The notes under the pieces: model-generated
Database searches by the model: none
What the model was told of the DNA's origin: nothing
What the model saw: the letters and a program-made list of their open reading frames with translations, nothing else
Made by a program: the position numbers and the translations under genes
In this document: positions 45,999 to 54,837 of the stretch, in pieces
Layout of the letters: each line of letters starts with the position of its first letter
Numbering within the stretch: the first letter of the stretch is position 1
Assembly (NCBI GenBank): GCA_019775845.1
Contig: JADQAV010000023.1
Coordinates: 62,001 to 126,000, forward strand
Direction of reading: 5' to 3'
Source: Myrmaecium sp. VS I D KN 1
Lineage: Eukaryota; Ascomycota; Dothideomycetes; Valsariales; Valsariaceae
DNA: 64,000 bases

Positions 45999-47606
45999 AT
46001 GGTCGCTACCGAAATCCCCAAGCATTATACGGCTTCTCCATCTTCGTATGGTACTACGCCGCACCTGACTATCAACCGCGAGGCTACTATCGATCTCGAT
46101 TCCAGCAATGCTTTTGAGGGTCCCGAGAAGCTCTTAGAAGTATGGTTCAGCCCCTCGGCTACCGCGCTCCCGCCCAGCGCCGGCCCCATCGGACTGAAGT
46201 CCGTCTCTGCTGAGGTCTGGAAGGAGATGCTCGACTTGGTCAACTGCAAGGTTTTGTCCGTGGTCGAGTCCGAACATGTCGATGCCTACCTCCTTTCCGA
46301 GTCTAGCATGTTCGTCTTCCCTCACAAGCTCGTGCTGAAGACTTGCGGCACCACCACCCTGCTTCTGGGTCTTCCCCGGATGTTGGAGATCGCGCACCTC
46401 AACGCTGGCTTCCCCGGTATCGAGCCTGATCTTGTCAAGGGCATCCCCGCCGCCGCCACGCCTTACCGGGTTTTCTACAGCAGGAAGAACTTCCAGTTCC
46501 CCGACCAGCAGCGCGGTCCCCACCGCAGCTGGAGGGATGAAGTCCGATTCCTCGACAAGATGTTCTTGGGAGGCAGCGCCTACATGATTGGCAAGATGAA
46601 CGGAGAGCACTGGTACCTCTACATCACCAGCCCGCACACTCAGCTGACTCCGCCTGCTTCCCCTGGCGATGAGAAGGCGACTGGCTTGGAGACGCAGACG
46701 AAGTACATCCATGCGCCCGTGGCCATGATGCCCGGCACTGCTGAAGACCAGCAGGACGAGACTCTGGAGATCTTGATGACCGACCTTGACGAGCAGAACG
46801 CCAGACAGTTCTATCTCGAGGACGCGAGTGCGGTCGCGGAAGGTCTACATGTCCAGAAGATCCGTGAGATGCGCAAGAAGGCTGTCGCGTCCCTTGGCAC
46901 CATTGATGAGGAAGCCACCCCTGAATCCAGCATGGCTGGCAGCGCCTTCCTCAACGGCCGGACCAGGGATACCGGTAGTGACTTTGACGTCTTTGAGCAG
47001 ACCTCGTCCGACCACAGTGGCTTCACCAGCGAGGATTCCAAGTCCGACGACCTTACCTTCCCTGAGGAGCTGACTACCGAAGGCCATCTTCTCGGATCCA
47101 TCGTCAGCGACCACTGCGGTCTTTCCGATGTCTATCCTCTCACCAAGTACCCGGACGCTCGCATCGACGCGTACCTGTTCACGCCCTGCGGCTTCTCCGC
47201 CAACGGTGTCATCCCCGCTCCTCCCGGCGTCGCTCCCACCGACGGCAGCAACAGCACGCACTACTTCACCGTGCACGTCACGCCGGAGCCCCATTGCTCG
47301 TACGCGTCCTTCGAGACGAACGTGCCCGCCAAGCAGACCGGCCGCGAGACCGCCGACATCGTCGAGCACGTCGCCAACATCTTCAAGCCCGGCCGCTTCA
47401 GCGTGACGCTCTTTGAGGCCAAGCCGGCGGGCGAGGCCGAGAAGATTGGCGACGCGGCTAAGCGCTCTGGTCGTATGGATAGCATCGCGGGCTACCGCCG
47501 GGTGGACCGCATCGTTCATGATCTGGATGGGTATGACCTTGTCTTCCGGTACTATGAGCGCAATGACTGGAAGGGTGGCGCGCCGCGCTTGGGCGAGAAT
47601 TACTGA
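45999..47606 (+). CDS. SPE2: S-adenosylmethionine decarboxylase proenzyme
   Basis: 535 aa, intronless CDS. The self-processing site LSESSMFVFPHK is present: cleavage between Glu101 and Ser102 makes the pyruvoyl cofactor on Ser102. The following VLKTCGTTTLL carries the conserved catalytic Cys (about residue 115). YSRKNFQFPDQQRGPHRSWRDEV and GKMNGEHWYLY are also family blocks. The enzyme makes decarboxylated SAM, the aminopropyl donor for spermidine. Fungal enzymes are longer than animal ones, and the insert here (about residues 215-345, acidic and Ser-rich) agrees. C-terminal HVTPEPHCSYASFETN holds the conserved His region needed for processing. The start gives the normal N-terminus before the core; the long leader with one uORF suggests translational control. 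Confidence 0.97.
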   Translation: MVATEIPKHYTASPSSYGTTPHLTINREATIDLDSSNAFEGPEKLLEVWFSPSATALPPSAGPIGLKSVSAEVWKEMLDLVNCKVLSVVESEHVDAYLLSESSMFVFPHKLVLKTCGTTTLLLGLPRMLEIAHLNAGFPGIEPDLVKGIPAAATPYRVFYSRKNFQFPDQQRGPHRSWRDEVRFLDKMFLGGSAYMIGKMNGEHWYLYITSPHTQLTPPASPGDEKATGLETQTKYIHAPVAMMPGTAEDQQDETLEILMTDLDEQNARQFYLEDASAVAEGLHVQKIREMRKKAVASLGTIDEEATPESSMAGSAFLNGRTRDTGSDFDVFEQTSSDHSGFTSEDSKSDDLTFPEELTTEGHLLGSIVSDHCGLSDVYPLTKYPDARIDAYLFTPCGFSANGVIPAPPGVAPTDGSNSTHYFTVHVTPEPHCSYASFETNVPAKQTGRETADIVEHVANIFKPGRFSVTLFEAKPAGEAEKIGDAAKRSGRMDSIAGYRRVDRIVHDLDGYDLVFRYYERNDWKGGAPRLGENY

Positions 47607-48640
47607 TTGTGTTGGCGGACGGGCTCTTGTAATTGAGAGGAGGAAGGCTTGTGTGAGGGAGTTCACGTTTTTGGTTTTGTTGAGCGTTGTGTGAGTTTTT
47701 CTTGTACAAAGGCGTAGTAGTAGTGTATCTCTCTTGTTTTCTTCTTGTATCTTTGTTTTGTATATCTGTTTTGCTCCGATCGATTCAATGATGATTATCA
47801 CGGCCGCATCTTTGGGTATTTTTACTGATTGACTTATTGTGTCTACAGCTTTCAGCTTACTGGCTTATGTATTTCTACTTGCAAATGGACCAGCTGTGAA
47901 CATATGTATTTTCCTTCTTTCACTGGCTGGCTGCTCAACTTCTTCGTCCTTGGGGCCATTATAAAGCTAAACTTCCGTATGACCTACTCGACTGGAATAC
48001 TATTCCTTATGATTTGACGACCAAGCGAAACAAGTCATGTGAACTCGCGAGGCTGCATAGTATCTTTGTACTATAGGTACTAGCGAGAGTCCTAGGCGTC
48101 GATGTTTTTACGACGTACGTACTGCAGGCGCTCTTCTGTTGTTCGGATGTGGACTTTCAGATGGCGGTTGGCAGTTGGGCAAGAGGGAATCTGGAGTACT
48201 CCGTACTGATGAGACATGCATGTGTCGATCAGTGCTTATAGGATCCACTGAAATAAGGGACCTGTTCATCAGGGATGAATTGACAGGTACCGCCAGCCTA
48301 TCAGACGGGTTCTGCCGCGACGCCGCGGAGGGATGGTCCGTGCGGGGCTGTCGTCGATACAGTCCTCCGTATCGACAATTGTAAACAGCGACTGCAAACA
48401 CCATCAATCGCCGTCCGTACTGCCCGTTCAGTCCACCGTACCAGATGAACGCGCCTGCTTCCCTCGCGTCTCCCTCTCTACCTTCCGTCCTCACTACAAA
48501 CTCCCATAGCCACTGCACTTTACCAACCAAACCGCACTCACAACTGCTCAAACCATCACCCGCAACTTCCCAAGCAAATCCTCTCGCACTTCCCAATCCG
48601 CACGAACAAGAAAACCCTCTTCGATAACCACGCGAAAACG
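47607..48640. other. intergenic: SPE2 3' UTR and coiled-coil gene promoter
   Basis: About 1.03 kb. T-rich after the stop, then a C-rich AC-rich leader-like segment (about 48400-48640). A 187-aa minus-strand frame (48108-48671) has no motif and overlaps the next gene's start; rejected. Confidence 0.55.
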
Positions 48641-50965
48641 ATGTCTCACTCAATGAGCTTCCAACGCCCATCCTCCCGCGCGTCCTCCACCTCTTCTTAT
48701 GCCGTCGACTTCGATGCGCTCCCGCACAGCGAACTATCTCAGCTTCACAATTCTTACAACAAGCCCGACGATGATCGCACCTCCTCCTCGATCGCGCTGC
48801 CTTCGCCCACCGCCCCGATCGATGTCGTTCGCACCGACGACATCGATGGTCCCGTCGACTTCACTCAGAACCTCGAGCTGTACATGCGTGGAGACCTGCC
48901 GACCGCATTCGAAGCCCCCGTCGAGAAGCCCGAACCTCTCAAGATCACGACTCCCGGCCGTTGGTTCGACGATGATGAGAATCAGCCTATCAGAAGCGAT
49001 ATGGAAGACTGGATCAGCGGCGACGACGGCTCCCCGAACCGGACCCCCAAACCCATGCGCCGCCTCTCCATGAAGTCCCCCCCGACCACCGCACTCTCCC
49101 CAGGAAACCCGATGTCACCGTACTCGCCCTCAAAACTTCTCTCGGAGAGATGCCTCAATCGACCTGCCTCACCCGCCAAATCCTTACCGAACGCATCCTT
49201 AAAGACGAAGACGGCCCCGATCCTCTACACCTCCTTCAGCTCGCCCGTATGTCGCACACCGTTCCCAGTCAAGGATGAAAACTCGATCATCATCACCCGC
49301 CCGGGTCGCTGGTTCCAGAATGGAGAACTCAGCAACCTCCGGGACGGCCTCGAAGACTGGCTCGACGACGAGAACGAACCCGAAAAACCCATTATCAAGA
49401 AGGTTCCCGGCAGCAACCGCGGCTCAGCGACCTCCTCCTCCGCCCAGCAACGAAGCAGATCATCCACCCTCTCCTCCATCCCCGAAACCGAGACCGAATC
49501 CTCCCTACCCTCCTCACGCCTCCACCGAACGAGCAGCAACACCTTGTCCGCCTATTCAGAGGACAACGAACCACAAACCCCCCGAGAACGGCGATACCAA
49601 CCCACGGTCGAAGATGCCGAAGACACGCCGCAGTCCAAGCTGGTGCCCAGAGCGCGGACGCCCGTGGACGAGGTATTCAACATCCAAGAGATCCTCAGCA
49701 AGCCGAAAGACGAGCACGACCAGTGGAAATCGGAGCGGATCACAGAACTCGAGTCGATCCTCACCCGAATGAACAAGCAACTTGACAGTTACCGATGGGG
49801 ATACAAGGACCTTTACAAGATGTTCAAACGGATGTGCAGGAACCACGATACCGAATTGAACGACGCACGGCAGAAAAACCAGGAGCAATACGAACAGAAG
49901 TTGAAAGAACAGAGGGAAAGGCATCAGCAAGAGATGGAAGAACAGCAAAAGAAACATAAGGAAGAGATGGAAGAGCAGCGGAAGAGATACGAGGTGGAAC
50001 TGAGAAAGCAAGCGGAGAAACTCGAAAGCCAAAAGAAGGTAATGGACGAACAGGAGGAGTACAAAAACGAAGACGCCATCATCATCGAAGAACTCGAAGA
50101 CGAATTACAAGGCCTCAAAGAACGATTCGAACGGGAAAAAGCGGCCCACGCAAGCGAAGACAAAAACAAAGAGATCAAGAACCTCATGTCCCAATGCGAA
50201 TCCCTCGAAAAGAAAGTCGAACAAGCGGAAAACACGGCCACGACGGCAACCACCACCATCGAGAACCTCAAACGAACGATCGAAACCCTCGAAACCACGA
50301 ACCACGACCTCGAAGAGCGGAACACGAAGCTCACACAGGAACTCGAAAGCATGCGCTCGAAAGCCGAAGCCGCGGTCCACAAAGCCGGCGAGATCGTCGA
50401 GAAAGAAAAGACGGCACGCGAACACGCCCAGAAAGAAGTCGCCACCCTCCGCACCGAAATCGACGCCCTCAAATCCGCCACCACCACCCTCCCTCCCCCC
50501 GAGCCTGCCACGAAGCGGACCACCACGAGCGACGACGAGATGACGGCCGCCGAGTTCCGCCGCACGATCGACCGGCTGACGGGGTGCTTGCAGCAGGCGA
50601 TGGAGGCGCAGCGGGTGGCGGACGAACAGGTTTGCGCGCACGAGCGGCGGTGTGCGGAACTGAAGGCTGATGGTGCAGTGCTCCACGACGACCTGGACCG
50701 GCTGCGCCGCGACCGCGCTGCGGAGCTGGACCGCTGGCGTCAGGAGAATGGGCTGCTGAACGGGGCGATGGATCGGCTGGTGGCGCGGGAGGTGCGGAAA
50801 CGGGATCGCTGGTGGGAGGGCCGGGTCGAGAGCTTGCGCCGGGAGAAGGAGGAGTTGGCCAAGGCGTTGATGCGTGAGTGGGGTAAGGCGGAGTGTGGGG
50901 TTGCGGAGGTGCCTGGGGGCAAACAGCGGTTTCGGTATCGGTTTGTGAAGAGGGGTGAGGAGTAG
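48641..50965 (+). CDS. coiled-coil protein with paired PGRWF...DW motif, unknown function
   Basis: 774 aa, intronless. The N-terminal 350 residues are Ser/Pro-rich and disordered-looking but contain two copies of a short motif: TPGRWFDDDENQPIRSDMEDWI (about 104-125) and RPGRWFQNGELSNLRDGLEDWL (about 219-240), separated by about 115 residues. Residues about 360-680 are a long charged coiled coil (repeated EEQ/EEM/KKH heptads), ending with a Trp-rich basic tail (RKRDRWWEGRVESLRREKEELAK). No family recognised with certainty. The build (disordered N-terminus with repeated short linear motifs, long central coiled coil) suggests a cytoskeletal, septal or spindle-pole scaffold, which is inference. 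Confidence 0.85.
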   Translation: MSHSMSFQRPSSRASSTSSYAVDFDALPHSELSQLHNSYNKPDDDRTSSSIALPSPTAPIDVVRTDDIDGPVDFTQNLELYMRGDLPTAFEAPVEKPEPLKITTPGRWFDDDENQPIRSDMEDWISGDDGSPNRTPKPMRRLSMKSPPTTALSPGNPMSPYSPSKLLSERCLNRPASPAKSLPNASLKTKTAPILYTSFSSPVCRTPFPVKDENSIIITRPGRWFQNGELSNLRDGLEDWLDDENEPEKPIIKKVPGSNRGSATSSSAQQRSRSSTLSSIPETETESSLPSSRLHRTSSNTLSAYSEDNEPQTPRERRYQPTVEDAEDTPQSKLVPRARTPVDEVFNIQEILSKPKDEHDQWKSERITELESILTRMNKQLDSYRWGYKDLYKMFKRMCRNHDTELNDARQKNQEQYEQKLKEQRERHQQEMEEQQKKHKEEMEEQRKRYEVELRKQAEKLESQKKVMDEQEEYKNEDAIIIEELEDELQGLKERFEREKAAHASEDKNKEIKNLMSQCESLEKKVEQAENTATTATTTIENLKRTIETLETTNHDLEERNTKLTQELESMRSKAEAAVHKAGEIVEKEKTAREHAQKEVATLRTEIDALKSATTTLPPPEPATKRTTTSDDEMTAAEFRRTIDRLTGCLQQAMEAQRVADEQVCAHERRCAELKADGAVLHDDLDRLRRDRAAELDRWRQENGLLNGAMDRLVAREVRKRDRWWEGRVESLRREKEELAKALMREWGKAECGVAEVPGGKQRFRYRFVKRGEE

Positions 50966-51583
50966 GGTTTTTCTGAGTATTCTTGTATTATGCTTTCCTG
51001 GTTTGGGTTGTATTATCATGGGGCATTCATCAGGCTGCATGGTCATGGTTGGGGAGAGGGGGCGTTTGGTTGCAGGCACTTTGGGTTTTGGGGGTTTATA
51101 TGGGGTTATTGGTTCTTTTTTCTTTCTTCTTTTTCAGAGATATCCTTATTGCCTACTCCTTGGGGTTTTCGGTTCAGTATAGTACTAGTAATTCTTGGGT
51201 TTAGGAATCCATCATTTTGAAAGACTTGATCGGTGGCTTCTCTTTTCAATCCCATGTCTGGTTTTGCGTTGAATTGTTACTAAGGAGTAACGGTCAGCCA
51301 TGGATTCATATTCATTCCTTTTCCACGTGTTCTCCTCTTCTGGAACCTTTGTCGAACAACACCTCGTACTTGAACACACTGGTTTCAGTTTTGAAAGTGT
51401 GCAGCATTCAAATCCAAGTAAGATCTATCCACCCATTTCCCCCCTAAAGAACGCCGCGCCGCGTCCATGGTATGCCTTACGCCAATCACATAGAAGAAAC
51501 AATAAAAAAAAATCCCACATCATCCTCCTCTCTCATCCTTCCCTTCCCCATCCACCCACCCAGCCCCTCACAGCCCATGCCCC
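50966..51583. other. convergent intergenic region, coiled-coil gene / LCL2
   Basis: 618 nt shared by two 3' ends; T-rich on + for the first 250 nt, A-run at about 51503-51511. No supported frame. Confidence 0.55.
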
Positions 51584-52032
51584 TCAAAGCAACCCCTTCC
51601 TCGCCAGCTCGATCTTGCGCGCGACCTGTCCCGGCCGGCGGCCGCCCTTAGAGGCGCACACCGCGATCCCCTCCCCGAGCTCGACCTTGTCCTCGACGGA
51701 GGGGAAGGGGCAGGGGCAGTGGTGGGGGAAGTGCACGCAGGCGAGCGTGTTGGGGCAGAGGTAGTTTGTGCAGTGCGCTGGAGGGGGAAAGGTCAGCGAG
51801 GGAAAGACGGGGGACGGTTCTTCTTCGTACCGTTTTCGTATTGCTGCTGGTACCAGCCCGAGTCGCTGCGGACGTTTTGGGGTGCTTGGTGGTGGTGCTG
51901 TTGACCGCCGCCGCCTCCGCCTCCGCCGCCGCCGCCGCCGCCGCCGAACATGTGCTCGAAGAAGTTAAACTGGGCGGTTGCGAGGCTGGTGAAGAGGGTG
52001 AGGGTGAGGAGGAGGAGGTCAAGGGGTTTCAT
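51584..52032 (-). CDS. LCL2: long chronological lifespan protein 2 homologue
   Basis: Exons read leftward 52032-51831 and 51777-51584, intron 51830-51778 (donor GTACGA, acceptor CTCCAG); 131 aa. Signal peptide: [21 protein letters not shown]. Then FNFFEHMFG, a 14-residue poly-Gly run, [16 protein letters not shown] and, in exon 2, a Cys-rich core ([37 protein letters not shown]) ending [11 protein letters not shown]. This order matches fungal Lcl2. Secreted or ER-luminal; the yeast gene affects lifespan and has been tied to ER-associated degradation, but biochemistry is unknown. The poly-Gly run is coded by a GGC/GGT microsatellite-like tract likely to vary in length. Confidence 0.93.
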
Positions 52033-52478
52033 GGCGGCTGTAAGCTTCGGCGCTTGGTTGGTCGTTTTGAGGGGAATCGAGGTGGACGTCGTGATGAGCT
52101 GTGATGGAGCTCTAGCAGTGAAGCCGCTAACGTGGAGCTTGGGAGGTGCTGCCCGACTGTTTCCAGGGTTCGCGGGACTGCAAACATGCCAAGGGCGGCG
52201 AGATGGTTTTGCCGAGATGCGGCTCGGGAGCGAGGCGAAGCTCGGACCACTTGGACGCCCGGCTGCTCGAAAAAGTTCACGACGACTTTCCGTTGCGTTG
52301 ACTGACTGACGACGACCGACCACTCCTTCGCGACAACGACCACTTCCTCCCTTTCTTCACTAACGTAGAACAGCGCAAGTGCAAACCGTCAAGTGAGTGC
52401 TTACCGCTCACGGAAGCATTTTCCCTGTTCGTGAACGAGAATCGATCACTGACTGCGACTTCTTCCCCGACCTGCAGG
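52033..52478. promoter_or_regulatory. bidirectional promoter LCL2/NOP10 with NOP10 leader intron
   Basis: 446 nt between divergent starts. A leader intron 52393-52477 (donor GTGAGT, acceptor CTGCAG) ends one base before the NOP10 ATG. No TATA box recognised. Confidence 0.6.
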
Positions 52479-52773
52479 ATGCATCTCATGTACACCCTCG
52501 ACCCCAACGGCAAGCGCATCTACACGCTGAAAAAGGTGCTCCACGGCGAGGTCACCAAGTCCGCCCACCCGGCCCGCTTCTCGCCCGACGACAAGTACAG
52601 CCGTCACCGTGTGACGCTCAAGCGCCGCTATGGCCTGCTGATCACCCAGGAGGATCGTGAGTGCTCTCTTGCTCTCTCCCTTCTTTTTCCCCATGGCGTG
52701 GGGGGTTGGTGAGAAATGCGGATAACTGACCCATAGCGCAGAGAAGAAGTCTAAGGCCGCCCTTGGCGCCTAA
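52479..52773 (+). CDS. NOP10: H/ACA snoRNP subunit NOP10
   Basis: Exons 52479-52656 and 52742-52773; intron 52657-52741 (donor GTGAGT, branch CTGAC, acceptor GCGCAG). 69 aa. The product [20 protein letters not shown], then [27 protein letters not shown] is the complete Nop10 fold, with a short Lys-rich tail [10 protein letters not shown]. Nop10 binds the Cbf5 pseudouridine synthase in box H/ACA particles that modify rRNA. Yeast Nop10 is 58 aa, so this is slightly longer. An alternative acceptor (CATAG, ending 52736) five bases upstream would send translation into a different long frame (see next entry). Neighbour NOB1 is also a ribosome-biogenesis gene. Confidence 0.95.
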
Positions 52774-53125
52774 GCTGGTGGCGGAGATGCCGATGGAGTG
52801 GGAGCCGGAGGAGGGACGCAAGAAGGAGCTGTGCGCTCCCAAGTCGAATGCCGAAGGTGCGAAGGTTGGAAAAGGCAAGGCCAAGGCTGGTGCTAAGAAG
52901 AAGTCGATGGTGGGCAACGACGACTTTGTGATCAAGATGAAGCCGAAAGTTCATTTGGGCGAGGGCGGAAGTCTGAGTATCGCCATGCGTAACGATACTC
53001 GCTGTGGCACTGTTGATAGTGCGGCCGATTCTTCGGGCTCGGAGAAGACTATGCCCCTCCATCCCTCTCCTAAGGGCAAGCGCGCTCGTCGCGGTGGCAA
53101 GAAACAGCACCGTCGTTGCGCTTAG
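52730..53125 (+). CDS. coding-like frame overlapping NOP10 3' end (basic protein, gene of origin unclear)
   Basis: A frame open from 52730 to the stop at 53123-53125, different from the NOP10 tail frame. Codon use is strongly coding-like (AAG far over AAA, GGC/GCC common) and the product is sensible: MPMEWEPEEGRKKEL, KKKSMVGNDDFVIKMKPKVHLGEGG and a C-terminal basic KGKRARRGGKKQHRR typical of nucleolar proteins. No good start codon with its own promoter is visible; the first in-frame ATG would be at about 52787. Splicing NOP10 exon 1 to the CATAG acceptor would fuse it in frame to give 188 aa. It may be a separate small gene, a dual C-terminus of NOP10, or a remnant of a neighbour. Confidence 0.45.
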   Translation, partial: PIAQRRSLRPPLAPKLVAEMPMEWEPEEGRKKELCAPKSNAEGAKVGKGKAKAGAKKKSMVGNDDFVIKMKPKVHLGEGGSLSIAMRNDTRCGTVDSAADSSGSEKTMPLHPSPKGKRARRGGKKQHRRCA

Positions 53126-53553
53126 TGGCTTTTCCTGCTTTGCTCGCTCGCCTTACGTCGTTCCTCTCGGTTTGCATCTTTCCGGCTTCTCGTCGAGTTG
53201 GGGTTTTGCGAAGAAGGGCGATCACGGTGTTCAGGGAGTTCACATTTCTGCCGTCATGGCAAACGGGTTTCGAGACAAGGGTGGTTCTTATATATGCTTT
53301 TCACTGGGGTAAAATGAAATGATTTCCATCCAAAAATTGGTACGATGATTCCACAAAAGGTCTTCGCTTCTCGAACCTCTGCATTGAAATCGAACGTCTA
53401 AACAAATCAACTGTCATCGAATGCTTTTTGGTAATCCCCGAGAACGCCTGTACCTATGCCCGCCCAATGTCGACCTCTACGTGGTGAATCATGCAGTCGT
53501 AAAATGCCGAAGCCATTCCCATATCCCCACAATATCTGCGACAAATGACCAGC
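53126..53553. other. convergent intergenic region NOP10/NOB1
   Basis: 428 nt shared by two 3' ends. No supported frame. Confidence 0.55.
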
Positions 53554-54837
53554 CTAATACCTCTTCTTCGAGTTCACGTTTCTTCCCGCGCCGACCTTGA
53601 GACGTCCGCCGGTCTTGCCCCGTTCACCGGTGAGGATGGCGGGAAGGTAATCCTCATCCATCAGGTCCCTCTGCTTCTGCCGCTTCTGCTCATTCACAGC
53701 CCTCATGTACTCCTTCTGGTCCTCGGCGAGGAGCAGCTCGTTGCCCCAGCCGCCCTTGCCGCCGCCCTTGACCTTGCCGTTGGCGCTGCCGGCGACGGCC
53801 TTGGGCACGCTGTACCGGTTGCCGCGGTTGTTCCACTGCATGTTGCGCTTGAGGTGCAGCTTGAACTCGCCGTTGGCGCTGGTGGAGCAGGAGACCTTGG
53901 TGAGGGCGTCCTTGCCGCAGCGGGGGCAGAACTGCTTGTCCATCTGCTTGGTGGTGTAGAAGCAGGCGTGGCAGCGGAGGATCCAGGTGCGCAGGTGCTT
54001 GACCCGCTGCAGGCCCGACGTGATCAGGTTGAGGTTCATCTGCAGGAGGACGTTCTGCAGCGCGAAGTCGCCTGAGATGGTCGCCACGCGCATGTTCTGC
54101 GGGCTGGCCGTCTCGTCGACGACGCTGTTGTTGTCGCGCGCTTGGTGCTTCTTCAGGTTGGATGGCGTGATCCAGCCACCGTCGGAGTCGTCGGAGTCTT
54201 CTTCGGCTTCGTCCGCGGCCGCGGATGGTTCCGGTTGTGCTGGGGTCGCCTGTTCCGGCGTGCTCTCGCCTGATATCTCCAGCTTCTGAATAGATTCTTC
54301 CACCTCTTTAACGACTAATGCTGCAGAAGATGTCTCCTCCGCTTTCTCCGTGGAATCCACCTCCCGCTCCTCTGCCTGTTGGTCCTTGCTCGACGGAGCG
54401 GGCTCGGTTTTCGCAGCATCGGCCTCTGCAGGTTTATCCGTCTCTTCTGCCTTTTTCTCCTTGCTCGGAGGTGGTCCGTTGGTCCTCTTCTGGCCAGGAA
54501 CCGATCGTAATCTCCAGTCACCCCCGTTCAGTTCACACTCCAGCTCGTACGCCAGCGCGATCACCTCCAAATCGTTCCTGCTCAGCACCGCATAGTCGCC
54601 GGTCTTCCGGGCGAAGTCCCCCACCGTTTTCAAGCTGTGCGGCGTCGGTGTGCGCAGGGTGAGAAACGGCATCAAGGTCGTTTCCAGCAGTCTCCGGGCC
54701 GCTTCATCGCGGATTTCTGAAATGATGGCTGGGGTGGTATAGAGGGCTTCCGCATTTTCTCTCAGGCGAGAGACCTCGTTGCGGATGATCGGACCAGCAT
54801 CGATTACGATGGAGTGAATCGGTTTTTGAGTCGCCAT
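53554..54837 (-). CDS. NOB1: 20S pre-rRNA D-site endonuclease NOB1
   Basis: 427 aa, intronless. N-terminal PIN domain: HSIVIDAGPII (first catalytic Asp), TTPAIISEIRDE and TGDYAVLSRNDLEVIALAYELE with the second and third acidic residues. A long disordered acidic linker (about residues 120-225) follows, then SDDSDGGWITPSNLKKHQ and the zinc ribbon CHACF...FCPRCG (about 290-310), and the NOB1 C-terminal LHLKRNMQWNNRGNRYSVPK. Nob1 cuts at site D to form the 18S 3' end in cytoplasmic pre-40S particles. All family landmarks are present and length matches the family (about 400-460 aa). Confidence 0.97.
   Translation of the reverse strand: MATQKPIHSIVIDAGPIIRNEVSRLRENAEALYTTPAIISEIRDEAARRLLETTLMPFLTLRTPTPHSLKTVGDFARKTGDYAVLSRNDLEVIALAYELECELNGGDWRLRSVPGQKRTNGPPPSKEKKAEETDKPAEADAAKTEPAPSSKDQQAEEREVDSTEKAEETSSAALVVKEVEESIQKLEISGESTPEQATPAQPEPSAAADEAEEDSDDSDGGWITPSNLKKHQARDNNSVVDETASPQNMRVATISGDFALQNVLLQMNLNLITSGLQRVKHLRTWILRCHACFYTTKQMDKQFCPRCGKDALTKVSCSTSANGEFKLHLKRNMQWNNRGNRYSVPKAVAGSANGKVKGGGKGGWGNELLLAEDQKEYMRAVNEQKRQKQRDLMDEDYLPAILTGERGKTGGRLKVGAGRNVNSKKRY

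Noticed and set aside
48108-48671. 187-aa minus frame overlapping the coiled-coil gene start
   Set aside because: Antisense to a leader, no motif; Gly/Cys/Arg bias mirrors the opposite strand.
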